Source: Serinus canaria
Taxonomy: Eukaryota > Chordata > Aves > Passeriformes > Fringillidae
NCBI RefSeq assembly: GCF_022539315.1
Contig: NC_066315.1
Coordinates: 20,931,649 to 20,995,648 of the forward strand
Reading direction: 5' to 3'
DNA length: 64,000 nt
The notes under the pieces are model-generated. The model did no database searches, was not told where the DNA came from, and was given only the letters and a program-made list of their open reading frames with translations. Shown here in pieces: positions 1-13,635 of the stretch (the first letter of the stretch is position 1; every line of letters begins with the position of its first letter). The position numbers and the translations under genes are program-made.

Positions 1-3000
1 CAGGCCTGTTGGTTCAGGGGGAAAAGAAAAGGTTTTAAATATCTCATGCTACAAGTGATGCCTTCTGCAAAAGCCAATCTGAAGTTTCTGTTACCAGCAC
101 CAGTCTCTCGAGTGCATTTAGGATTGCCCCAGCATTTAGGTAACATGATTGCCTTAGTCTGGGTATAAATGTATTGACATATATTTTGCAACAGATTTTT
201 TTCAAATTGGCAAGCAGAGCTAGGAAGTTGGCATCAAGCTTTAGACACACTTTAAGTGGTCTTCAGTACTTCAGAAGAATAAGGCAGTCTTGGTAGGCAG
301 ATGGAGAACAGTAAAAATGGTAGACTTGTCAGGAACAGTCAATTCTCTCTGTTGCAAGCTCTGCAGAGGATTTTCCAGACCTCTTAAGTGATCTGCCTGG
401 GGAACAGGTCCAACTGAAAGAGGCCCATGAAGGTGCTAGGTTGGATGCATGTTAAGAATTCACAGCAAAAACCATGCCCCATCTGGAATGCACACAATTA
501 AATGTGGTGTAGGGATTAACACGTGAGAAGGCCTTCTGACAATAGTAATCATGCTACAAAAAGTCCTGAAGAAATGTCAATGAAATGTCAGAAGATCCCC
601 AAACTACTATTGCAAATTGGTTTTGGAACAAAATAAATAGCAAGGACACATCTACCAGGAAGGAGTGAAGAGACTATGGATCCTTCCCTGGAACTGAATG
701 CTACCCCAGCCCTGGAAGAGGGCACTTCCTCAGGGTTGCACCATGGCTCTCCTGACAGATGCCAGACACCTGCTTTGAGACTTGGAGACATTTTGCATGC
801 AGTCATTTCCAGCTGAAGTGGATTCACCAGTCTTCCAAAATCTCCCTGGGTACACACAGACATGGCTTTCTGTGAGTGGGGTGGCAATACAGCTTTCCTT
901 TGGTTTGAACAGAAATCCAGCCAGAGCTGAAGGTTCAGGTGGTGTCTGAGACTGTGTTCCATCACCCACTCTGTCCTGGGGTTTAGGCAAAAAGAAGTTG
1001 CTACAGGGCTGCAAGTGTTTCAAAACATGGGGTAGTGTCTCTAATGTAAAATTCAAAGCTTGTTGGGGAAGGCCTGATGATGTTATTGGTGGGAAGCTAC
1101 AGCACTGCTTTAAAATAAGCTTATGGTTTTCAAGCATTAGTCAGACTTTCATTAACTGCAGGTGCAAATTTTGAAAGTGTCATGCAAGCTCTCCTCTGCA
1201 GGATTGCAAAGTATTGATTGGACCATTCTTGTGTGCTCATAGCAAAAAAATCCACCCAACCTTCCCACTTCTTCCCTCATGAAGGAGGAAGAAACACAGT
1301 TTTGACAAGCAAAAGCAGGAATGAAGGGTCTGGGGAAGAGTAAGTGAAAGGCATAAAGATGAGAAGGATAAAAGAAATCCTAGAGGGAGAAGTACTATAC
1401 TGAAGATGGTGGCAGATTGGGGGGGGAAGAAGTTTCTTGAAAAGAAAGATGAAAAAATAAGATAATGATCTGAGAAGATGATGAAAACCTGAAATGCATA
1501 AAGCTTTACAAACAGAAAACAAAATGGGTTGTAAAGGAATGCTCTTCAGAGGTGCAGGGCAGAATAAAAGACAAGGGAAAGAAAAGCAAACTATCTGGGA
1601 TGTAATGTGCTGAGGTTTTAGTGTTTCTAAAAATGTGCCAGCTTCTTAAAGCAAACTACACAACAGTTTTCATGTGAGTATGATGATTTTATGTATCTGT
1701 TCTCTAAGGTCATTCCTTTTTTAATATTTAAAACAATGCTCTATTTTACTGGGTCACATTCATTTCCCCATTGTACTCAAGGAAAGGAGTTGCTGTATCT
1801 TATTGTAGTGAACCACTTAATGAACAATGCAGCTCATTATGATCCCCATGGTCATTTCTCCAGAGGATCCATCAAACTGAGGCCCCTTCCAGTGAGTCCT
1901 TGGTTGCTGCATCTAGGTGAGCACCTGTGCTGTGCCAGATCTGGAGAAGCTGCTCTTTGCTCCACTGATCAGTACTGTTTCACTGGCTGAATTGAAAAGG
2001 AGACCCCTGATCTCAAGTTGCCTTGAAGAGGGCGTCTTTGCCATCCATTCATTAATTCATCCATTCATTCATTCAAGGTCACTTGTTCAGGTTGCCTCTT
2101 TGGGCCACCCTCTCATACAGCCAAGAGCATGTTCCTTCAAGGGGAGAAAATTATTCCTGTGAAGAGAAAATTTGCTCCCTGTACCTGGGAGCTCTTTGAA
2201 AGCAGTTATGCTGGTAATTCTGTTTTGATTTTGCATACGGTGAACTGGCAAGAGTATGGCAAGGTTTTTGTGTACTATACACCCTGACAGGGGAAACCTG
2301 TTAAACCCGACATGCTGTGCCTGTGCAAAGAGTGGCCTGGGGAACTAATGTTCCTTGCTAAGGGTAGAGCAAAACGAAACCAGAAAACTTGCTCGTGCAG
2401 GCACCATCCACAATTTTCTTGTACTTAACGGTGTCAACCCTCTATTGCCTCCTGCAGTCCTCTTGATGGACAGGTAACACTTATATAAAAAAATCTCAGT
2501 TCTGAGAAAATGAGCTCTGCTCTTGGTCTCTTTCTTACTTAAAGAATATGTGAGGAACAGCAACTGAGATTTTAAAATTTCACCTTTTTGTGATTGCTAG
2601 TCTAGGAATAAGTTTCCTATGGAGTCACTGGTGTTCAAGCACCTTTATTTTGGTTTTAGTCAAGTCTTTCATGTTAAGGAAATGGCAGTGGCATCTGCTT
2701 ATCAATTAACTTCCATCCTTATAGCTGGCAATTCTCAGCTGCAGGATGGGGGTTTCTCCTGAACTAGCAGTTTGTTCCAAGGCATGATCCGAGCTGGTGC
2801 AGCCCTCACCTCTCCTCTCTCTAGCACTGCCTGTACTCCCCATCCTCTTCCTCTGGGCTCTCCCCACCATCACTCCATGGGGCTGGATCCTGGGCTTCTG
2901 GAGGAGCTGGTGAGAAAAAAATTTTCCTGTTCTTCCTGACCCTCTGCTCCCAGGCAGCAGAGTGAGGTCAGGAGGTACTTCCAGCTCCAGCAGTGCTTGG

Positions 3001-4667
3001 GTGTTCCACACTGGCTGATGGCTTGGGGCTGGTGGGAAAGCTGGGAGGCCAAGTCTGTGCCATCCCCACGCTTGCTGAGCAGCAGGAGCTCCAGAGACGG
3101 GGAATATTTCCAGTTTGTAGCGGGTGGTAACTGTTAATATCCTCATGACAACCGGGAGGAGTGAGATTGTCATCGGTTATATTAGTTGTTAATTTTGTAA
3201 ATATTAACAATTTCTAGGATTATGGCACAGGATGTGAGCTGTCAACTTGCTTTATTTTCCTCCTACTCCTTCTTGTAATGACACATCTCTTATACTCTCA
3301 GATTCATGCCATGTGCTGGTTACCTTGCAATGACACCAGGGCTGGCAGGTGTTCTGGGATGAAACCGTGATAACCTCCCAAAAGTTAGACTTTCTTTCCC
3401 TCCTGGGTACTTTGTTTCCTCTTACCTAAGGGGAAGTAATTTGCCTGAAAAGAGCAGTGATTTATAAATCTCTGTGGTTGGTTTCCACCCAGTGCTGCTG
3501 CCAAAGATGCTGCCATTGGCACAGCTGAGCTCCTGCTTCCCCTTCCAGCTCACCTGTGAGTGCCTCAGGCAGGCACTGCCACTCCAGTCCCTCCCAGAGC
3601 AGGAGCTGAGTTAGAGCTCACAAGGAACAGTATCCCTGCTGTGAGAAAGCCCCGAAAAGTGACATTTTTACAATGTGTCTCAAGAGCAAAATTTTACTCA
3701 TATTTTTAGATCAAGAAGCACGGCAATTGCGCGAGTAGCAGTCGCAGGAGTCACCCCTGCAGCTTGATGGACGTGTTCAGAGGCAGCTTTAGCAGCAAGG
3801 TGCAGCTGGGAGCAAAGCACTGGGGAAGGTGGCTTTTCCAGGGCGCTCGCTCCTCACCTTGGCTCCCTTGCTGCTGGCTGGAGCCTCTCTGCTGCTCTGC
3901 CCCGCTCCCGTGCTGCTGGCAGCCCTGAACGTACAGCCAGTGCTCAGCCAAGCAGAGATGAGCCCCAGGCTGAATGTACATTCACAATCTTCCTGATATC
4001 CCATTTATTCAAGGTAATGTTTCAAATGGCCTGGTCCTGCGGCATCCCCCGACACAGGCAGGAGTGGGGAGCGTGGCTGTTTCCAGCTGGGTGCTGGCAG
4101 GGAGACAAGCTGGCAGGGAGACAAGCTGCTCCTCCAGCCTGGGGTGGTCCATGCCTGCAGAGGTGCCTTGCAAGCACCGGACTGAGCACCCTCACTGTTC
4201 AGTAATCGTCAAAATGGGGCACCCTCTCCCAGGGCAGCCATCCTGCAGGTCCCCAGGCAGGCAGTCTTGTCCTCTACCCGAGCCTGGGCGATGCTCCTCG
4301 TGGTTTTGCTAATCTTTGCTTTGCCAGCGTGGAAATTGCGGGCTGCTGGCAGTGCAGTTCCCAGCGACAGGAAGCTACTGCCAGGGAGAGCCTGAGGAAC
4401 AAAGACACCTCCTGCCCTGGGGATGGCCCCTGCCATCTTTGTGTGAAACCCAGCACTCCCGGGAGCCCCACCGGGCTCTCTCAGCAGCGCTCCCCAGGAG
4501 CTGAGTGCTGCAGACAGAGTCCTGGTTGGGTAGGAAGGGGCTCCGCACGGCAGATCCTCGGCAAGGGGCAGCCACAGGGGAGCAGAGCCAAAGAGCTTGT
4601 CTGAGGCAAAACTGCTGAAGAGGGGCAACACTGTGGAGCCTGGGGTCTGGATGGCTCAGACTCTATG
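1..4667. other. Non-coding flank, left edge
   Basis: No gene recognised. Contains a short ATTC run (about 2041-2075), moderately GC-rich patches at 2,740-3,120 and 3,480-4,640, and an 18-base direct repeat (GGCAGGGAGACAAGCT) near 4,100. Open frames are short and have no recognisable similarity. RSU1, expected further left by synteny, was not found here. Confidence 0.5.
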
Positions 4668-4772
4668 TAGGAGAGTGGATTTTAATATAGGGTCTGAGTG
4701 GATTTTAATATAGTAGATTTTAATATAGGGTCTGAGCAATCCAGACCCTATATAGGAGAGTGGATTTTAATA
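4668..4772. repeat. Short repeat cluster with a perfect 12-bp hairpin
   Basis: GGATTTTAATATAGGGTCTGAG-type units recur about four times. Within the cluster, ATATAGGGTCTG (4723-4734) and CAGACCCTATAT (4742-4753) form a perfect 12-bp stem with a 7-base loop. No coding sequence or transposon ends were recognised around it. Confidence 0.85.
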
Positions 4773-7700
4773 CTGGATGTTGTTTGCCCTCCAGTTGTGT
4801 GGTTTAAGGATGTTACAGCAGGGCATGGAGAACAGGTGATCTTGTCAACTGCCCCCTCACAGCAGTGGGGTTTAGAAACCAAATTGTTGGTGGCCTGGTC
4901 TGAACATCCTCAGGTGCTTCTTTGCTCTCATATCGATTCAGATACTTTGTTTTAGGGAGCACTCAAACATGCCTGGCACATGTGTTTTTCCAACATCACA
5001 CAGAAATGAGCCTCTGTGTTTGGAATGGAAGAGAGCACTGATTTGGAGGAATGCAGTGCATGGGTGGTTCCTGGGATATGATCTTAGCAATTTCCATCCA
5101 GACTGTACGACAGAACTTTCCTGTTTTCATTTCTGGTCAGCTTAGGCTACTCAAAAGATTTCTGCTCTGCTAGTTTATACCAAGAGACTCATTAAACACC
5201 TTGTGGATCAGACGTTCAATACTAATCCGCTCTGAGGGCAAACACAAAAATCAAAGCTTTGATTTCAATCCCGGTGCCTTGCAGATACCGTGCGCGCCCG
5301 GGGTCCAGCTTCCAGCGCCTCGGAGCTGCCCGTGCAGCCTGGGAGGATGCCCGGAGCACCTGGGGATGCACTGGGAGGGTGCCCGGAGCACCTGGGGATG
5401 CACTTTCCGCCTGTGCCAACAGTGGGGGCAAGAATACAGCCGGAGAGGAGAGGGAGGGAGCGCCGGAGCGCATCTAAACCCTGGCCTGAAATCCTTTTCA
5501 TTCCCCGCGTTGCTGGTACAAAAACATGCCGAGAGAGTTCACAGTGAGCACGACCGTCACCCTCAGGCTTGGCATGGTGTCCCCAGGGAGGCTGCTGGTA
5601 TTTCCTTTCCCCTCACTTTGCTTTTACATCATTTTACTCCGCCAATTAAGCAACCAAATAATTCAGAGGCAGCCATGTGGCACCGAGTGCTGTAGCTGTG
5701 GCTAAAAATAACCCCAAAGCCTCGGGGAAAACTGCTCCAAGGGCTGTGCACCAAGCCGAGCCCCTCCGTGGTGTGTGTGAGGGGATGACAGCCGGGCTGG
5801 CCCAGTTTGGGGGGCAGCCCGACCCCCCCAGCTGGCCTGGCCGTGGCTGGGTTTGAGGCAGGGATGCTCCTCTGCAGCTCTGCCTGGGGGAGCCCCCGGC
5901 TGCTGGGGCACTGCAGGGAGGTGCACGGGGCCCCAGGCTCAGAGGGATCCTGACCAGGAGCCTGGGGCCTCCTTCTCTATCCCGGGGCATGCACTGGCTT
6001 GGAAGTGAGCTCATGATCTGTTGTCTGGGTTTTGGACCTGTGGCTGATGGCTTTGCAAACCAGGCAACATGGACTAAAACTTACCATTCCTTATTTTAGA
6101 AAGAAAACAGAAACACTCAAGTAATAAATATTGAAAAATGCTCTCTCCGAAGTCCTTGAAATTACAAACCCCGTGGGTTTGGGAGAAAAATGGAATCTCT
6201 TTGGAGTAAATAAGAAACCAGGGAAGGCCAGGCCACCTGGTGTAGCTCCACAGCTAGACCCATGCTCCTGCCAGGTACAGGCAGTTAATAAAAATAGAAC
6301 AGGGCATCCAGTTTTGCATAGAAGTTTTCTGTTCTTGTAAACCAAATGAAATTAATCATTACGTTTATCTACAGGGTGTTCTATAAAATCAATAAGCACT
6401 GCATAGCAGTCAAAATATGACAAGGCACTTAAACTTTGCCAAATCAATCCAATTAATTATATCTTCGTTAGAAAACAGTCATTTTTATAGAGTCAGTTGG
6501 CTCTTCAAGGACCATAATACAAGCTTGATATAAGCTCATTGATTTTTACTTTATGATTTCCAGTTGAAAGCAAATAGAGATCACTCGCTTTATAAAACTG
6601 TGAAAAAGTGTGTGTATTTAACATACCCATATTATTTATAAGCAGCAGCTAATGTTTAAGTGCCTCTCGTACGCCTTGATAAAAGTGGTTCATGATTCAG
6701 CCCTCTCAGATGTTCAGAGGATGTTCTTCTACATTATTGCCATCGTCATTTGTCTTTCCCCTCTGACATGTGCAGTTTTTTATGCAGGAAAACTCTGGAG
6801 ATGAGGCTCATCAGCAAGGAGGAGAGCAGCCTGAATACCTATGAGGTGTCCCTGCAAACAAACACTGCTGGACATCCCAGCCTGGCTCTGCCATCTTTTT
6901 TTACAGCAGCCTGGGAGCTTACAAGGCAGAAATGGGACCAGAGGACCCTGGGGAAAGCAAGAGTGAAGGTACAGGTTGATAAACACACTCGGCATGTATG
7001 ACAGCATTAGAGGAAGGGAAAGCTTAGCAGGTGATAAGGACTTTTCAGGGTGACAAGTAGAGGGAGAAAGGTTTGGTTTGGAGCAGGGATTGCAAGGGCA
7101 GCAAGAAGAACCCTGGGATTCATTGGGTGAATTCATTCATTCATTTCCTCTGGAAAATGAAAGGTTAGAGGCAAATACTGCAAAAATAAATGCACACCAG
7201 GCATTGGGCATTGAACCCAACTCCTCAGTGCAGGAAGGTGCTGCTCCAAGGTCCTCAGGACCTGCACGTGGGTCTCCTTGGTGAGTCAGTGCAACATTTT
7301 TCCTAGAAATAGTCCTTACCAGAGAAGCCACATTGGTAAGTGCAAAACAATCCCCCAATAATGGCAAATACTTGGATTTTGCTGTTTTATTGTCATTAAT
7401 AAGAGATTCATGATAAAAGTCTGAATCTATGAGGAAAGGATGAGTCAAACTTCTTAAACTGCTTCTATCCCACCAATGCCCAGATCCTCCCAAAACTAAG
7501 GAGAGTGTCCAGAGAATGAGGATCTGGGCTTTTGAAGGAAAAGATGAAAAGTGAAGACTGAGTTTTGTTTTCTTTCCAAAGCGTGATTCTGGTTTTCAGT
7601 TAGAATGCATCAGATACAGATGAAAACAGAAAATAAAGTTGCATTTCTGCAGTAGTTATTTGCAGTTCCGTTGTGCACTACTCCTACTTCCTGAGATGCC

Positions 7701-8315
7701 CTGCCTAGCCAAGGTGATGCCAGCACTGGGGTGTCACTGGCACATGTGAGAGGTTGCCACCATCACCAGCAGACAAGGAGGGGGTGCAGGGGCCCCGGAG
7801 CCAGGCACAGGGCTGTGTCTGCAAGGTCAGCCTCTGCCATGGCAAGTGAGATTCAAAGCCAGCAAGCAGGGCTGCTGCCCTCCCCAGGGTGCAGGCACCT
7901 GGGCTTGCCAGAGGGAGAGAGGACTCGGGGCAGGAGCCACTTGTGGTGTATCACAAGACAAAAAGGTCTTCACACCCCTGTGAGCACGAGTCTTCAGGGA
8001 GGTGCAGTGTAACAACCAGAGAGGAAAGCTGGTCTCAGTCTTAAACTCCTCCTTTCCCCCTTCCCATGGGTTTTGGACACTGGAAGAAATAAAACAGGGT
8101 GAATAACTGGATGAGTCTCACGCCAATTTTTTGATGGTTTTGAAATGAGTGAGGTTAACGGGAGTTCCTCAAGCCAGCAACAGGGGAAGGGAGGAAAAAG
8201 CTGTGGCAGGAGGAGTTAATTAGCAGATGGCACCAGGGGAGCCCAGCCCAAGCCAGAAGAGCTGCTACAGCGCCCACTCCCTCTCACAAATGCAGAGACT
8301 CTCCTGGGATGGACA
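4773..8315. other. Non-coding flank with a candidate conserved element
   Basis: No gene recognised. About 6,350-6,720 is even-complexity AT-rich sequence with AATTAATTA homeodomain-type sites and looks like a conserved non-coding element by composition. GC-rich patches lie at 5,280-5,500 and 5,740-6,000. A short ATTC run is near 7,131. Confidence 0.4.
5341..5404. repeat. 32-bp tandem duplication
   Basis: Two 32-base copies (5341-5372 and 5373-5404) differ by one base (GGGAGGAT versus GGGAGGGT). Both lie within a GC-rich patch. Confidence 0.9.
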
Positions 8316-8495
8316 GTTCAGTCTTGGCCAGGATTAAGGGGAAGCACACAAAATGGAGGATTCAGTGGCACCCACCATCCTGGGGCTCCTTCCCTGCATT
8401 CAGCTGTTCAGTCTTGGCCAGGATTAAGGGGAAGCACACAAAATGGAGGATTCAGTGGCACCCACCATCCTGGGGCTCCTTCCCTGCATTCAGCT
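8316..8495. repeat. Perfect 90-bp tandem duplication
   Basis: Two adjacent identical 90-base copies (8316-8405 and 8406-8495), each starting GTTCAGTCTTGGCC and ending CATTCAGCT. The lack of any mismatch indicates a very recent duplication, or an assembly artefact. The unit length is a multiple of three, but no gene is recognised here. Confidence 0.95.
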
Positions 8496-11400
8496 GGGCC
8501 CCTGGTGATGAATGAAAGGACAGAGCTGTAATTAGGCTCAGGACAAGCAAAGGAGGGGCTAGATGCAGTGGGGGATGGCAGTGAGAGGAGATGGGGCCAA
8601 GCCCTCTCCAAACATGCCCACCTGTGCAAAGCCTGTCCAGTGGCCCAGCCCTGCTCCAAGACCCAGCATTCCCAGGACAGCAGCAAGAGGAGACTGCCCC
8701 TGCAAACACCGCCCTGAGAAATCCCTTAGAAGAGTGAGTGACAGTAATTGGGAGTAATCACAGCAACATAGACATGGAGACAGCTTTTTAGTAATTCACC
8801 TCTTCCTATGGAACAATATCAATAATCCCCCTCTTAAGTGATGGTTAGGGCCTGCCTCATCATTTTTTTTGCATTTTGTCTTAAACGAGTTGTAAACTGA
8901 GATAATCAGTTCCTGTGGGATTTTTAAGAAGGCCACTTATCTATTACACATTTCAAATCAGCTGGTTTCCTACCATCTCTTTGTTTAATGCCATTTTTTT
9001 ATTGTTGACCCTATAGAAGAAAATTAATGTCCTTTTCCACTGACCTGCTCTCCTGGTTACAGATGCCATGGCAGACATTTCCTACCAGAAAGGAAAATAA
9101 AATTAGGCCCAAATTCTAAACATTTTCACAGAGATCACAGCTCCTGTCTTCAAGGTTTTGCAGTGTCTCAGTTTGCTGGAACACAACGTGACACTGCGGG
9201 AGACAGAAGAAGATGTCAGCAGCCACTGCAGCAGCTCACTCTGCTAATAAGGGTTACCCAGAATTTAGGTTGAAGTGTGTCTGATGGCATCATGCAAGAC
9301 CATTGTCCAGGTAACAGCCATCAGGCCTAATTTGGGTGCAAAACTGCTGATGAAACCCAAAGCACATTTGCTCTGCCTCATGCCTTAGCTTTTTTAGCTG
9401 ATAGGACTTCCTACCTTCCTCCTTCTCACTCCATAAGTTGTCTGGTGGCTGTTCCAGGAGGACAGAAGATATGTTTGTAACCTGTAGCACCAGTGGTCAA
9501 AAAATTCAAGGGTGATTGAGTAGACAATGCTCATGTTCTGTTCAGAGTAAGTCTGACTCAGTCAGTATTTTCCATTTCAGCTTTTCTGCCAGCAAGAAGG
9601 CTCTTCTGCCTTCAAGGCTGAACTCACCACACTGCTGAGAGACCTGAAGAAGTGGCTGCTCCTCAGCCTGGCTTAGGAGTCAGGTGATACCACCCCAAAA
9701 AATAATGGGTTTACTTAACCCAGGGCAAAGGCTCAAACTTCTGAAGGCAGGGATGAAGGTGGACTGATGGGACTTGCAAGGTACTATGAAGAGAAATAAA
9801 CTTTCAGGGCCAGGACAGGGAGTGTGGTGCCCTGTGCAGGGGCAGAGGGACAGCCTGCTCTGCCTGCCATTGCCTCTGCCAGGACTGGGCACTGAGGGCT
9901 CCTCAGATGAACTCCTCTGTATCCAAGCTCTGTGGAAAAAAGCAGTATTTCCACATTTCTGAAAGCCAGGGCTCTTATGTGAGTGTCTGGAAAGGTCTGC
10001 TAGCATGACAGTGGCAATCCTCTGCCCTTATTTCACAGAGCTTGTCCCTCATGATTCCAAAAGCCTGGCAGACTTCTTGTGAACTTTCCTTCTGGGCAAA
10101 GTATGTAAAACTGCTTCTGTAGTACAAAATGCTTTAATCTGAGATTTGGTATTCTGGTATGGGTCTGGTATTCTTCTTTCCATCAGTCACAAAGCCCCTT
10201 TCAGGCAGCCTGGGGAGTGACCTCCCCTTCATGTCCATGCAGATGGGCTGTAGGAAATGCAAACAAGTTGTAAGCAAACTCAGCTGTGACCTGCCCCTAC
10301 ATTCCTGGGGTTACTAGCAGGGTGCACACAGTGATGGAGCTGGGCTGGGTGGGTGCAGTTCAGAAACAATGCGAGTGATTTTTCAGAGCAGAGGTTAGCA
10401 CATAAACCAGGGAGCAGAGGTCAGAGCAGCACGATTAGAACATTTGAGGCAAGGAAGGTTTGGGTCTGGATTTGTTCAGTTCTCTGCAGCTTGGCCTTTC
10501 TAAAATGTTTTGGGAGGAAAATGACAAACACATCATGCATGATGATTTTTACCATATGGAGGATCTTAGTTCTCTCCTGGCTGTTGGGCACTGAAGTGTC
10601 AGCACTCAGCTCCAGAAGAAATTCTTAACAACTTTTTTATACTGGTAACAAACAGGCTTTCCTTCTGCAGCCAAACCCTATCAGCAGAGAGCCCTCTACC
10701 TGGCAGGTCTTGGTCTCACTTCTTCCCCCTCTTCCCTTTTTGAATTGGCCACAAGACCTGGATGACAGTGAAGAATCTCTGAATGGGATTAAGCACAAAG
10801 CAGTGCTCTGTTTCTGGATCTTTCCTCCTAAACAGAAAGTCTACATCCATTCCTGATGTTAAAGGAAAAATCTGCCCCTCTGTAGAGTACAGAAACTTGG
10901 CTCTAAACAGAAATTTAGGCACCATCTCTAAAAACAATCTAGCCTATTCATATAATGGATTAAAAAGAGAATTTTCTGTCTAGCATGCTCAGATAACTTT
11001 GTATCATGCTGGAAATAGCTCCCAGATAGCAAAGCTCACTCATCATGCAAACTCCTTCTGTACCAGTATGTAATCCTTTTAATTATCCACTGCAGAATGA
11101 CTTGTCTGCCATCACTCAAACCCGTTCAACTCCACCAGTATGTGTGTAATAGCACTTTCTTGGGCAGACTTCAAAAATCCCACCAGTGCCTAGCTAGATT
11201 TCTGTATTTATGGGACCTATGAGCACAGGCAGGTGGCTCTGATTAAACCATGACAAAGCTGGGGGCTGGGTCTCCCCTAATCAGTCCTAAAATACAGTTT
11301 TTACAGTTGTCCCACTCCCTGCACAGTTTTGGCATCCTGACAGTAATTCAAACATATTCTGGAATTTATTCTGCTAATTTCTGGAAGAAAAATGACAAAG

Positions 11401-13564
11401 CCTTTTTTACGAGCAAGCTATCAAAAGCAACTTCTTTGATTACTAAGTAAGGCAAGAAACTGAATCAGCTCTGTTTCCTTGCAGCACTTTTGGTATTCTG
11501 TTGGTGTTTCTAAGATTTCTCATCCCCTGACACACTAAGACATTCATCTTCAGTTTCAGTCAAAACCCACAGGTTTGCAGAAAAGTCAAAAATTTGTCCT
11601 CATCTACTGCCTGTGATGCAGTCAAATGTTTCAACCCAGCAGCTCCAGAATATCCCATCCCTTTTGCAGTGCTTGCTCAAGTATGTCCACTTCTCCCCAG
11701 CTCTGTGCCCCTCTCATGGTGTTTCTCAGCCAAGGGCTGTGTTTGAAGAGGGCTTCACTGAGCATTTGCAGCATTGCAAACACCATCAGCCTTCGAGGTG
11801 CTCTGTCAAGAGGCTGCTAAACAACAGCACAGCAGGAAAAAAGTGGGAGCAAAATATCAGCATGACAGACCAACCTCACAGAAACACATCAACACAAACA
11901 GGAGTGGGGACAGAGTATCAGGTTAAACACAGCTACAGGATAGTGCCAATGGAGGAAACACAGAGAGAAATACATTTTTCAGAGGGGGAAAAAAGAAAAA
12001 GGAAGAGGCATTATAATTCTCTGCAAAATTCTGAAGTTGGATATACCTTCTAGCTGTTGATTGTTTTTTCCCAAGCTGCTGAACAGAATAATTCTCATGG
12101 AAAATACAGCAAGGATGTGAAGAAAACATATTAGGAAATCAGAATACATTAGTCAATCTAAATCACTGAGCTTAAAAAACTACTGGATACAAACAACATC
12201 AGTAGCACAATCTGCACATGCATGCTCGAGGAGCAGATCCTTGGGGTGCAGGGAGAGGGCATGGGAAGGCAGGGAGGCATTTTGGGGTACAGCAGCATGC
12301 AGAAGCTCTTGCTTCTGGTGCCATCCCTGCTCTGAGCACTGCAGCACAAACCTGCCAGCCAGCAGCTGCCTCCCACCTGGGTGACAGCATCCCCCTGGCC
12401 TGGTGAGCTCCTGCCTGTGCGCTTCGCTTCTGCCTTGGGAAGGAAAAAGCCAAACCTGCCTCCTGTGGGGGAGCAGGCCCCTTGCACAGGAATGAGCTTG
12501 CTCACTTCTATAATCCCCGTGGCTGCAGAAGACCTGAATTAAAAGGATTTTTCAGTCTACTTGCCCAAGGACTTCCAGCAATCAGTACTTACTGCATCCA
12601 AATCACACTCCCAAGCAACCCACATTCAGCCCAAGTATCCTTTTGGGGCATTGGTTGCATGCAGACACATTTATATTTCTGTATTTATGCATTTCTGTCA
12701 CATACTCAGAGCTGCCCAGGCTGCTCTCATGTGGCACAAGTCCGGTCTCTTTGCCTGAGCTTGGCCCTGGCAGGAAGAAGAAAATCAACCCCATCCTGCC
12801 GTGGTCCCAGAGTGCTCTTTTGGTGACAAAACTGCAGTTCCAGTGAGCTTCTTATCTAATAGAAACAAATACCACTCCTAGGCACTGAACTCTTCATACC
12901 TGGCTCTGACAGGTTTGTGACTGTATCTTGGACTGACTCTGATCTGGACTGACAAGCACACTTTTTAGCTGTAAAAGATCATCCATTTCATTCATACAAA
13001 AAGTATAGCACCTGAGTAAGAAATATATTGTGTATTCCTGACAACTGGACAGAAAAGCAGGCATTGATAACTCCAAAATCCCCCAGGTAATTAAATATTA
13101 TTTCAGAGCTGTTTGAACAGCAGATGTCCTGTATTAACAACATCAATTAGAAGCCAGTTCTGTGTCACTGGCCTGGACGCTGCCAGCAGCTGGAGCTCTG
13201 TGATTTGGCTTAACTGTAGCTGGGCAGAAGACTAAAGCAATTCAGATAAGATGGTGAGATGGCTGGAGTAAAAGGGGTGATGGTGCTGTCTGACACTGCA
13301 TCCAGCACCATTGCTGGAGGAGACTACTTTGATTTGAAAAATTATTTTCCAGTCAAGCATCCCAAAATCTTGAGCAGTGATTGGGGTAAGAAGCAGTGGC
13401 GCAGACATGGTCTTCCCATTGTCTCTTTTCATGTGACAAACAGACAGCTCTGCCTGGCACTATGGTAGCCAAAAATCCTGTTTGCAGGGGGCAAAGGAGG
13501 TGCCTGTTTCCTTTCTCCTACAACAGTTAGGAAATCCTGTGTCAAACAGAAGAAAATCCTGTGT
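8496..13564. other. Non-coding flank
   Basis: No gene recognised. About 8,740-9,030 (AGTAATTGGGAGTAATCAC and downstream AT-rich unique sequence) is a candidate conserved non-coding element by appearance. Nothing else stands out. Confidence 0.4.
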
Positions 13565-13635
13565 CAAACAAAACAAAACAAAACAAAACAAAACAAAACA
13601 AAACAAAACAAAACAAAACAAAACAAAACAAAACA
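13565..13635. repeat. (AAAAC)n pentanucleotide microsatellite
   Basis: About 14 uninterrupted AAAAC units. The 5' flank carries a short direct duplication (AAATCCTGTGTCAAACA twice) that ends in the same AAAC motif, suggesting slippage seeded the array. Confidence 0.95.

Noticed and set aside
1..2000. Last exon of RSU1, expected by synteny to the left
   Set aside because: No open frame resembles the RSU1 C-terminus. The gene probably lies outside the window.
4209..4631. 140-codon minus-strand open frame
   Set aside because: GC-rich patch, no recognisable protein family, and overlapping open frames on the other strand.
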